Assembly: GCA_905210085.1 (NCBI GenBank)
Contig: CAJLVJ010000024.1
Span: forward strand, 1-26,614
DNA from: an uncultured Collinsella sp.
GTDB taxonomy: Bacteria > Actinomycetota > Coriobacteriia > Coriobacteriales > Coriobacteriaceae
DNA: 26,614 nucleotides
Reading direction: 5' to 3'
Shown here: one piece after another, positions 15,001 through 21,603 of the stretch
How the letters are laid out: the number at the start of each line of letters is the position of its first letter
Position numbering within the stretch: the stretch's first letter is position 1
Made by a program: the position numbers and the translations under genes
The notes under the pieces: model-generated
What the model saw: only the letters and a program-made list of their open reading frames with translations
Database searches by the model: none
What the model was told of the DNA's origin: nothing

Positions 15001-18000
15001 AGGAGCTGACCGGCGCAGACCAGATGCCCGCGGGCTATAAGCTGACCGGCCGCAAGCAGGGTGCCACGGATCTGAAGGACGCAGGCGATAGCGTCACCGG
15101 TAAGATCGCGAAGCAAAATACCGACGGCACGTTGGCCGAAGCCAACAAGCTGGTGTTTACCAACACTTACACGGCGGAAGCCAGCGACAAACTGACCCCA
15201 CAGGTAACGAAGAAGATCTCCGGCACCGAGAGGACGGACAAGAAGTTCTCGTTCACGCTGGCTGCCACGTCGAAGACGAAGGATAAGATTGACGCCGGCG
15301 ATCTGGAGGATGACGGTCTAAAGGGTGACACACCCTCGGAGTCCAAGACCACGAAGGGGGAGATCACCGGCAAGGACGGTCAGCCCCTCAACTTCTCCGA
15401 CATGACATTCAACAAGGCAGGCGACTACACGTTTACGCTCACCGAGGCCCACGGGGAAGATGACGATTCTAATACGACTGGTGTGCAGAACGCTGGTTGG
15501 ACGATGGACGATTCCACCTACACCGTCACGGTGAAGGTTGAGGACAAGAATGCCAAGCTGACTGTCACAGGCGTGGCGGTGGAAAAGGACGGCGATGACA
15601 AGAGCGAGACGCTTGAGGTCAAGAACGGCGAGGTGAACCTCGCCACCTTTACCAACAGCTATGCTGCGAAGGGTTCCGTGACCCTGGCGGCGAAGAAGCG
15701 CTTTACGGGCGGTGCGCTCGCGGGGAACGATTTCTCGTTTGCTCTGTACAAGGGTGACAAGGCGGAAGGCACGCCCCTTGAGACCGTCACGAACGACGAG
15801 AACGGCAACATTACCTTCCAGCCCATCAACTACACCGAGGCCGGTGACTACGACTACACCATCAAGGAGGTGAAGGGCGCCGACCTGACCGTCGTCTACG
15901 ACGGTCAGGAAGTGAAGGTCAAGGTCAGCGTCACCGATAACAAGAACGGCACGCTGGGCGCAACCGCCACCTACGGCGGCGATGAGGCCGTTCCGACCTT
16001 CACCAACTCGAAGCCGACGACGGACGTTACCGTCGAGGCAACGAAGACCCTCACGGGCAAGGCGCTGACGGACGGCGCGTTCGCCTTCGGCCTGTACGAC
16101 CAGGACGGCAACGAGGTCGCCAAGGGCGCCAACGACCGGGACGGCAAGGTCAAGCTGGCCGTCAAGGGCCTGAACCTGGGCGAGTACGACTACGCGCTCA
16201 AGGAGGTCGCTGGCAGCGATTCGACCATCACCTACGATTCCACGGAGGTGAGGGTTCACGTCTCGGTGAAGGCGGAGGGCGACAAGGCGAAGGCGACCGT
16301 CACTTACGACGGCAAGAACGATATCCCGACCTTCAAGAACACGTATCAGCCCGCCGAGACCTCGGTGACGCTCGCGGCGAAGAAGGCCTATGTGAAGTCC
16401 GACAGCACGCCGGCTGCGCTCAAGGGCGGCGAGTTCGCCTTCGACCTGTACGAGGGCGATCTGACGGCCGAGCAGCTGAAGGGCAAGCAACCCATCCGGA
16501 GCGCCAAGAACGGCGAGGACGGCACCGTCACCTTCCCGGCCATCAACTACACCAAGGCCGGCGAGTACAAGTACACCATCGTGGAGAAGAAGGGCGACCT
16601 GTCCCACGTGACCTTCGACGACGCGGTGCACCATGCTGCGGTGAAGGTCATGGACAAAGCTGGCAAGCTGGACGCCGCCGTTGCCTACGATGGTGACAGG
16701 GCCGATGCCCCCACCTTCACGAACACCTACACCGCAAAGGGATCCGTGGAGCTGACGGCGACCAAGGTCGTTGCGGTCGCGCCGGGCTTCACGCACGACA
16801 CCAAGCTGAAGGGCGGCGAATACACGTTCGAGCTGAAGGACGCCGACGGCAAGGTGCTCGACACCGCGAAGAACGAGGCCGATGGCACGGTGAAGTTCAC
16901 GCGCGACTTCGAGCTCTCCGACTTGGACGGCGCCGCGAGCAAGGACTTCACCTACACCATCGTGGAGCAGCCGGGCGCGGAGCCGGGCATGGTCTATGAC
17001 AATCATGCCCTCACCTATACGGTGACGGTCACAGACGGCGGCAACGGAGCGCTGAATGCGAAGGCGATCGTGACGAGCGTATCCGGCTCGGATACCTTCA
17101 CCAACACCTACCAGCCGGCCGCGACCGGTCTGGCCCTCGGTGCGCAGAAGAGCTATGTGAAGAAGGACGACAACACGCCGATCGTCCCCAAGGACGGCGA
17201 GTTCACCTTCGATGTGTACGAGGGCAAAATGACTGCTGAGCAGCTTGCCGGGGCCAAGCCCGTCCGGACCGCGACCAACGGCGCGGACGGAAGTGTTAAC
17301 TTCGACGCCTTCTCCTACGCGAAGCCGGGCACGTACGAGTACACTATCGTGGAGCGGAAGGGTGATCTGGCCTACGTGACCTACGACGACGCGGTGCATC
17401 ATGCCGTGGTGACGGTTGTGGACAATGCCGGCACGCTGCAGGCGAGCGTCGCCTACGACGGCGCGGACGCCACGAAGCCCACCTTCACCAACACCTACAA
17501 GGCGAAGGCGACGAACTCCGGCGCGATCGCCCTCACCAAGAGCGTTGACGTGCACGACGGCAGCTATCAGCTAAAGGCGGGAGACTTCGCCTTCGAGCTG
17601 GTGGGGTCTGACGGTACGGTGCTCCAGACCCAGAAGAACGACGCCAAGGGCAAGGTTTACTTTAACGAGCTGACCTTCGACCATGCGGGCACCTTTCCCT
17701 TCACGGTCCGTGAGGTGCAGCCGACGGACGGCGCGCCGGGCGTGCCGGGCGTGACCTACACCGGCAAGACGTACACCCTGACCTACGTGGTGAAGGACAA
17801 CAACGACGGCAAGCTGGTGGTAGAGAGCTCTACGGTGAAACCGAGCGAGGGCACCGAGAACGGCGTCACCCCCAATACCATGACGTTTGCGAACAGCTAC
17901 CAGCCGGGTCAGACCTCCTACCAGATCTCTGGCACCAAGGTGCTTGAGAATGCCGACCCGGCCACCACGCGGACGCCCGCCGATGGCGAGTTCACATTCG

Positions 18001-19151
18001 CGCTGATTGACGTGGCCACCGGGCAGGAGATCGACCGGACCACGAACGTGGGTAAAGCGTTTACCTTCAAGGCCATCTCGTACACCGCAACTGGTTCGCA
18101 TGCGTACCAGGTGAAGGAGGTTGCGGGCCAAGATGGCACCATCACTTACAGCGATGCGGTGCTGGACGTAACGGTGAACGTGACCGATGACGGCAGCGGC
18201 CAGCTGACCGCGACGGCGAACAAGACGGCTGCGGATCTGACCTTCACCAACACCTACACGCCGACGGCAACGACGGCGACGATTACCGGAACGAAGGCTC
18301 TGACCGGCCGCGACCTGGCCGAGGGTGAGTTCTTCTTCGACCTGAAGGACGCCGACGGTAACGTGGTGCAGACGGTGCAGAACGGCGCCGACGGCACGTT
18401 CGGCTTCGCGCCGCTGCAGCTGGACAAGGTGGGGACGTACGTCTACACCGTGTCCGAGCGGGCAGGGGCGACGGCGAACGGCGTCACCTACGACACGACG
18501 GTCTTTACCGCGACGGTGACGGTGACGGAGAATGCGGAGACGCACGCGCTGGAGGCGCAGGTTGCCTACAGCAAGGGCGGCAAGGCTGCGGATGCGGTGG
18601 CGTTCAGCAACAGTTACGCGCCGGCCGCGACTGAGGTGAAGCTGGGGGCCTCCAAGGTGCTGAGCGGCGAGGACCTGAAGGAAGGGCAGTTCTCCTTCCA
18701 GCTGAAGGATGCCGACGGCAAGGTGCTGCAGACCGCAAAGAACGCGGCGGACGGCACGGTGGGCTTCGAGGCGATCTCGTACGACAAGCCCGGAACGTAC
18801 GCCTACAGCATCTCCGAGGTGGACGACGGTCAGAAGAACGTGACGTACGACGCGGCCGAGCACCGGGTAACGGTGACGGTGACGGACGACGGTGAGGGCC
18901 ATCTGGTGGCGACGATAACCTATGACGGCGCCGTGGCGCCGGTGTTCAAGAACACGTACACGCCGCCGACCACCCCGCCGACGGAGCCGCCCACCAATCC
19001 GCCGAGCAAGTCACCGGTGCCGAAGGAGGAGAAGCCGGGTCTGCCGTATACGGGCGATACCAGCTTGTCGCCGATGGCCCTGGGTGGCATCGCGGGCGGC
19101 GCGGTGGTGCTGATCGCCGCAGGCGTTATCCTGCGGCGCCGGAACCGGTAG
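12024..19151 (+). CDS. Giant LPXTG-type cell-wall adhesin with fibro-slime head and isopeptide-type repeats
   Basis: The product, about 2,375 residues, is a surface adhesin. Signal peptide: residues 1 to about 36 (RRCGLRP, hydrophobic stretch, TRAEAA). An N-terminal domain to about residue 370 contains DDDVWVFIDD and GDIGGIH, typical of fibro-slime/PA14-like heads. Two SpaA/Cna-B-like domains follow (VEGAQFELYKTDK; LFVQKTDTEGNPVDGAKF). Then eleven tandem domains run from about 14751 to 18962, most opening with a K-x-L-T/S-G-like strand, having a KEV/EV segment, and ending F-T-N-T-Y; in pilin relatives these Lys, Glu and Asn form intramolecular isopeptide bonds. A Pro/Thr wall-spanning stretch, LPYTG, a membrane helix and RRRNR end it, for sortase anchoring. 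No sortase gene is in the window. ATG 12024 is chosen because it opens the signal peptide; the frame stays open to TTG 11832, and the ribosome-binding site is weak. It is the only cargo of the island. Confidence 0.9.
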   Translation: MSYGRRCGLRPVSPYVIVLALAVVLTASFFLPTRAEAAVSDHTVPFPNHTVPTISPSGTTINLFDYWVNPDNHLSVSGNGGINKNHRFQFKDQGASEELNQYTGGSRVRTGIVNNVLAGGYPKLTGRWEGESLGYLFDSSVQTGKISHMGVTGLLQAKGGYYEYDSSRNYAAYNANKNAFDVYNAAGVMQAGAEPHSVGQFFPFDAAEEVFKEEDGKLVPNGITSQNNGPLNHYFGLSMSSRFVQPKDGKTNADKPMTFEFAGDDDVWVFIDDVLVGDIGGIHTSADLTINFQTGDISVNNSANGTLKSKFKDAGRDISGFNGNTFADGTNHTFKFFYLERGATDSNMRLKFNLVTVPESDIIKFDQDGGLVEGAQFELYKTDKSFADTTTNSEKLLGSGTTDANGQLTLTNKVDNGVINFDDLYSKDHNCRYYLLKETKVPEGHRSSLTATDGSMQFEYVPASDENGAGGVIINRGGMDADSSVWQSGAFAGSKETITAPSTVYQAGDDSMKPGSTVDMKRGTLFAVVFKRDKSKNAWHAVSGDPTKGYTLAGAQGMAGAIEAAKKDLYAFTLNTSGQYQVEIPYLPGDISKYYYLLSGDARKNAEYAVAIYYTTASSIADANTDNTVHVFSDDLRGDQVNFKRQFATSLLVTNIQNRLFVQKTDTEGNPVDGAKFGLYTDGQVTTDANGKVVLNGDQIPYDTLTTGQVSNPIQLEGAGIFPCTSDGNKPLVKGAYFLKEVSAPKGFLLNDTLTKVIVDDYGVHADAGTADDGVSTFVGPGALMKSLGQFGAEGDIDNTLTWIKGMRQTSDGVTDGGNLSWSDVDSAGAGDTVHLKYGTNGRIYQYGPTKAGEPYRLETETGWIRMGITQDEPGVANAKGARADLGDMNLNALFTGATCVRVANEREASLEVTKKVDVPDGLTGNKDAGFTFKFTVPEGKTYKAAVFEKAGTAGERRVGNVFNLTNGYSQTIKADETIRVYGLSEGDEYTVQELTGADQMPAGYKLTGRKQGATDLKDAGDSVTGKIAKQNTDGTLAEANKLVFTNTYTAEASDKLTPQVTKKISGTERTDKKFSFTLAATSKTKDKIDAGDLEDDGLKGDTPSESKTTKGEITGKDGQPLNFSDMTFNKAGDYTFTLTEAHGEDDDSNTTGVQNAGWTMDDSTYTVTVKVEDKNAKLTVTGVAVEKDGDDKSETLEVKNGEVNLATFTNSYAAKGSVTLAAKKRFTGGALAGNDFSFALYKGDKAEGTPLETVTNDENGNITFQPINYTEAGDYDYTIKEVKGADLTVVYDGQEVKVKVSVTDNKNGTLGATATYGGDEAVPTFTNSKPTTDVTVEATKTLTGKALTDGAFAFGLYDQDGNEVAKGANDRDGKVKLAVKGLNLGEYDYALKEVAGSDSTITYDSTEVRVHVSVKAEGDKAKATVTYDGKNDIPTFKNTYQPAETSVTLAAKKAYVKSDSTPAALKGGEFAFDLYEGDLTAEQLKGKQPIRSAKNGEDGTVTFPAINYTKAGEYKYTIVEKKGDLSHVTFDDAVHHAAVKVMDKAGKLDAAVAYDGDRADAPTFTNTYTAKGSVELTATKVVAVAPGFTHDTKLKGGEYTFELKDADGKVLDTAKNEADGTVKFTRDFELSDLDGAASKDFTYTIVEQPGAEPGMVYDNHALTYTVTVTDGGNGALNAKAIVTSVSGSDTFTNTYQPAATGLALGAQKSYVKKDDNTPIVPKDGEFTFDVYEGKMTAEQLAGAKPVRTATNGADGSVNFDAFSYAKPGTYEYTIVERKGDLAYVTYDDAVHHAVVTVVDNAGTLQASVAYDGADATKPTFTNTYKAKATNSGAIALTKSVDVHDGSYQLKAGDFAFELVGSDGTVLQTQKNDAKGKVYFNELTFDHAGTFPFTVREVQPTDGAPGVPGVTYTGKTYTLTYVVKDNNDGKLVVESSTVKPSEGTENGVTPNTMTFANSYQPGQTSYQISGTKVLENADPATTRTPADGEFTFALIDVATGQEIDRTTNVGKAFTFKAISYTATGSHAYQVKEVAGQDGTITYSDAVLDVTVNVTDDGSGQLTATANKTAADLTFTNTYTPTATTATITGTKALTGRDLAEGEFFFDLKDADGNVVQTVQNGADGTFGFAPLQLDKVGTYVYTVSERAGATANGVTYDTTVFTATVTVTENAETHALEAQVAYSKGGKAADAVAFSNSYAPAATEVKLGASKVLSGEDLKEGQFSFQLKDADGKVLQTAKNAADGTVGFEAISYDKPGTYAYSISEVDDGQKNVTYDAAEHRVTVTVTDDGEGHLVATITYDGAVAPVFKNTYTPPTTPPTEPPTNPPSKSPVPKEEKPGLPYTGDTSLSPMALGGIAGGAVVLIAAGVILRRRNR
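14751..18962 (+). repeat. Eleven tandem adhesin domain repeats (about 320-460 bp each)
   Basis: Domain ends, read from the F-T-N-T-Y-like motifs, fall near 15170, 15655, 16010, 16345, 16730, 17115, 17500, 17900, 18255, 18615 and 18962. Domains 5 and 7 are sister copies sharing TAEQL, GDL and DDAVHHA; domains 6, 10 and 11 share LKDADGKVL. The third repeat ends FTNSK, losing the usual Tyr. The mosaic similarity suggests duplication and exchange among repeats. Confidence 0.8.
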
Positions 19152-19194
19152 CTACGGCGGCCGAGAAGGGCTTTGATTGAGGGCGGGTGGTCGC

Positions 19195-19218
19195 AGGGCG
19201 CGGCCGCTCGCCCTTTTT
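19195..19218 (+). terminator. Intrinsic terminator of the adhesin gene
   Basis: Stem AGGGCG (19195-19200) with CGCCCT (19209-19214), the last T starting a TTTTT run (19214-19218); an upstream GAGGGCG (19179-19185) can form an alternative longer stem. It lies 44 bp past the stop. Confidence 0.75.
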
Positions 19219-19232
19219 GGTGAAAGGCTATG

Positions 19233-19505
19233 TTAACCCGCCGTTTGCACGTCCGGCTCCAGATGGAACTCGTACTCCGGCTCCATCATCTTCTTCCGGA
19301 TCTTTTCGTAGCGCCCGTCGTCGAGCTGCTCGCGCATGAGCGACGTCCTGTCCCCGACGCGTGCGGCCTCGCGCAGCCATCTGAACCACATCAGGCAGCT
19401 GTGGAGCCTGCGGGTCGATACGCCCTTGAACCTCTCGAGGAAGTGGCCGAGCGAACCCTGCGCTTCAGCATCCTCTGGACCGTGTCCCGCTCGTACCCGG
19501 TGAGC
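19233..19505 (-). pseudogene. Decayed transposase C-terminal fragment (IS1595/ISXO2-like)
   Basis: On the minus strand an open stretch of about 90 codons encodes GSLGHFLERFKGVSTRRL, then LMWFRWLREAARVGDRTSLM and KKMMEPEYEFH, ending at TAA (19233-19235). The F-x-RF-x-GVSTRRL pattern followed by an aromatic-rich WFRW helix is what I associate with the end of ISXO2/IS1595-type transposases; the family call is tentative. No start codon and no DDE domain are present, and the frame is closed upstream by TAG at 19506-19508. Another minus frame begins at ATG 19561 with a good GGAGGA site (MSGKGGKGAARAV) and meets this region out of frame near 19450-19480, so a frameshift or deletion junction lies there. 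The 19219-19899 gap holds this remnant, the right boundary half-palindrome and the prfA leader. Confidence 0.45.
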
Positions 19506-19684
19506 CTACCGTGGGTCCTCGGGACCGCCCTCGCGGCGCCCTTCCCGCCCTTTCCGGACATGGCGTCCTCCGATCTCCCGGGGCCGGCCGATCCGGCCCT
19601 CAGGGTATCGGATTCCCAAATTTATCCGTATATGTGCGGATGAATGCGGGAGGCGTTCGGATGAAGTTGTATTCAAGGAAAGAG

Positions 19685-19702
19685 ACTGACCCTTTGTCGC
19701 AT
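19685..19702. repeat. Right half of split palindrome (island boundary)
   Basis: ACTGA (19685-19689) followed by CCCTTTGTCGCAT (19690-19702). The 13-nt part is the exact complement of 11730-11742, and ACTGA repeats 11743-11747 in direct orientation. It marks the probable right edge of the adhesin island, about 200 bp before prfA. Confidence 0.55.
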
Positions 19703-19791
19703 TCCGTGCGGGTTATATGCAGGTATGCCTGCGCACGCTATCATGTATGGGTTAGACCGCAACTATGTACCTCATACGCGAAGGGATGCGC

Positions 19792-19818
19792 ATGTATCTG
19801 AAGATCGACATGTTCTAG
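19792..19818 (+). CDS. Possible 8-residue leader ORF ending in UAG upstream of prfA
   Basis: ATG 19792 to TAG 19816-19818 encodes MYLKIDMF; AAGGG lies 7 nt before the ATG. It sits 81 bp before prfA, whose product reads UAG. The ORF is short enough to be chance, and no homology can be judged at this length. Confidence 0.2.
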   Translation: MYLKIDMF

Positions 19819-19899
19819 CTGGGCTTACCCCCGCAGTGGCGCCGCGCGCCCCATCAACTCTGCCGATTTTCGCCTTCACGCACATAAAGGAGTCCCGCC

Positions 19900-20967
19900 A
19901 TGCGCGACAAGCTTGAAAAGATCATTAAGGCCTACGAGGAGCTCGAGAAGAAGCTTTCCGACCCGGCCGTCGCCTCCGACATCAAGGAGTTCACGCGTCT
20001 CAACAAGGAGTACGCACACCAGTCCGACCTCATCGCTGCCTCGCGCGAGTACATCGGCGCGCTCGATGACATCGAGGCCGCCAAGGAGATGCTCCGCGAC
20101 ACCAGCGATGCGGACGAGAAGGAGATGCTCCAGATGGACATCTCCGAGAACGAGGAAAAGCTTCCCCAGCTCGAGGAAGACATCAAGTACATGCTCATCC
20201 CGAGTGATCCCAACGACGACAAGAACACCATCGTCGAGATTCGCTCCGCCGCCGGTGGCGACGAGGCGGCCATCTTCGCCGGCGACCTGTACAAGATGTA
20301 TCAGCGCTTTTGCGAGTCGCGCGGCTGGAAGACTACCGTGCTCGATTCCAGCCCCAGCGAGGCCGGCGGCTTTAAGTCCATTGAGTTCAAGGTCGAGGGC
20401 GACCGCGTCTACTCCGTTATGAAGTACGAGTCCGGCGTGCACCGTGTCCAGCGCGTCCCTAAGACCGAGTCCCAGGGCCGCATCCAGACTTCAACGGCTA
20501 CCGTCGCCGTGCTTCCCGAGGCCGAGGAAATCGACGTCCAGATCAACCAGTCCGACCTGCGCATCGACACCTACTGCGCCTCCGGCCCTGGCGGTCAGTG
20601 CGTTAACACCACCTACTCCGCCGTGCGCATCACCCACCTGCCCACCAACACCGTGGTGCAGTCGCAGGAGCAACGTTCCCAGATCCAGAACCGCGAGGTC
20701 TGCATGCAGATGCTGCGTGCCCGTCTGTACGAGATGGAACTCGAGAAGCAGCAGGCCGAGCTCGGTGCCGAGCGCCAAAGCCAGATCGGCCACGGTAACC
20801 GTTCCGAGAAGATCCGTACTTACAACCAGCCCCAGGACCGCGTGACCGATCACCGTATCGGCTTCAACTCTACCTACAACGGCGTCCTTCTGGGCGATCA
20901 GCTCGGTACCGTCATCGAGGCGCTCGCCGCCGCCGAGCGAGCCGAGAAGCTGGCACAGGCTGTGTAG
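19900..20967 (+). CDS. prfA: Peptide chain release factor 1
   Basis: The 355-residue RF1 recognises UAA and UAG stop codons in the ribosomal A site and triggers peptide release. The GGQ motif is at residues 231-233 (SGPGGQCVNTT), whose Gln is the target of PrmC. The codon-reading tripeptide in the E. coli PAT position is PKT (187-189, RVPKTESQGRIQTS), a P-x-T variant. Length is normal. AAAGGAG (about 19885-19891) fixes the start. The gene ends with two adjacent UAG codons, the codon RF1 itself reads. Its usual partner gene prmC is next on the same strand, but 636 bp away beyond repeats and a terminator. Confidence 0.97.
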   Translation: MRDKLEKIIKAYEELEKKLSDPAVASDIKEFTRLNKEYAHQSDLIAASREYIGALDDIEAAKEMLRDTSDADEKEMLQMDISENEEKLPQLEEDIKYMLIPSDPNDDKNTIVEIRSAAGGDEAAIFAGDLYKMYQRFCESRGWKTTVLDSSPSEAGGFKSIEFKVEGDRVYSVMKYESGVHRVQRVPKTESQGRIQTSTATVAVLPEAEEIDVQINQSDLRIDTYCASGPGGQCVNTTYSAVRITHLPTNTVVQSQEQRSQIQNREVCMQMLRARLYEMELEKQQAELGAERQSQIGHGNRSEKIRTYNQPQDRVTDHRIGFNSTYNGVLLGDQLGTVIEALAAAERAEKLAQAV

Positions 20968-20969
20968 TA

Positions 20970-20998
20970 GGTTACGCGGTTCTACGAACCGCGTAACC
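20970..20998 (+). other. Perfect 13-bp hairpin right after prfA
   Basis: GGTTACGCGGTTC (20970-20982), TAC loop, GAACCGCGTAACC (20986-20998). It has no T-tract and lies 2 nt after the first stop, directly joined to the composite repeat. It may stabilise the 3' end or assist the terminator at 21044-21081. Confidence 0.7.
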
Positions 20999-21110
20999 GG
21001 TCGACGCTGCGCGACGTCCAGAGCGACAATTTGTCATTCAAAAGGCAAGGCATGACCAGAAGGTCTATGCCTCGCCTTTTTCATGCCAACTTGTTCGCTC
21101 TGGACGTCGC
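20999..21110. repeat. Composite intergenic hairpin repeat, copy C
   Basis: The first 89 bp match 7100-7188. An outer stem of 15 perfect base pairs, GCGACGTCCAGAGCG (21011-21025) with CGCTCTGGACGTCGC (21096-21110), encloses the inner terminator hairpin. GCTGTCCGTCCTC follows, as in copy A near 115-127. This is the most complete copy of the element. Confidence 0.75.
21044..21081 (+). terminator. Intrinsic terminator after prfA
   Basis: GGCAAGGCAT (21044-21053) pairs with ATGCCTCGCC (21067-21076) with one A/C mismatch, 13-nt loop, then TTTTT (21077-21081). Same hairpin as at 7145-7182. Confidence 0.75.
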
Positions 21111-21183
21111 TCGCTGTCCGTCCTCTACCTGCGGCGTTGCCTTGCTCCGGATGCGGTATGCTCAACCTGCGGCGCCTTAGAGG

Positions 21184-21212
21184 TAGTCATTGGGGACGTT
21201 CTTAAATGACTA
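21184..21212. repeat. 29-bp palindromic unit, copy C (inverted)
   Basis: Arms TAGTCATT (21184-21191) and AATGACTA (21205-21212) are perfect complements around the reverse-complemented core GGGGACGTTCTTA. Compared with the 7189-7217 copy, one base in each arm has changed so that pairing is kept. Confidence 0.75.
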
Positions 21213-21603
21213 GGTTGGGTAAATTACTTTTCGAGTTTATTTAATCTGCTTTGTTAGGAATTAAGCTGCCTACCTGCTCAAAGTAATTTACGGCCTTCAT
21301 TTGCTATCGAAAATATTGCTCGGAAAATCGTCCAAGAAGTCGCGGGGCTCTTTTTGGTGCGTCGCGCGTCAAGTGATTTGGCAAGTTCTTGGTTAGATAT
21401 TGGACAGTTTTGGGGCAACCTTGCCAAAAGCTTGACGAATGCAAATCTAGACGTCGGCGAATGAACACTTTGAGCAAGTCCGGTGCAAAATTCTGGGCTG
21501 ATTCTCGATAATCGCCTTCAATCGTCCCTTGCCAAGCGCTGGTCTCGCGTACAATCTGCTCCGACATTCGCGCGCCGCCCGGCGCATAAGAGGGGAGGAA
21601 CCC
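21213..21603. other. AT-richer intergenic region upstream of prmC
   Basis: No convincing gene. A perfect 12-bp inverted repeat GTAAATTACTTT (21219-21230) and AAAGTAATTTAC (21280-21291) with a 49-nt spacer opens the region. A minus-strand frame (21304-21681) has no ribosome-binding site and overlaps prmC, so it is not called. The prmC promoter probably lies in the last 100 bp. Base composition is lower in GC than the neighbouring genes. Confidence 0.5.

Noticed and set aside
15318..17555. Long minus-strand open frame (745 codons) inside the adhesin
   Set aside because: It is antisense to the repeated, codon-biased adhesin domains; high GC with few T/A-rich codons leaves the opposite frame open. 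The product has no domain pattern, and the plus frame explains the region.
17571..18902. Minus-strand open frame of 443 codons in the adhesin
   Set aside because: Same antisense artefact as above; no ribosome-binding site and no recognisable protein family.
19230..19643. Plus-strand ORF of 137 codons downstream of the adhesin
   Set aside because: It is antisense to the transposase-like remnant, whose minus-strand translation has the coherent motif pattern.
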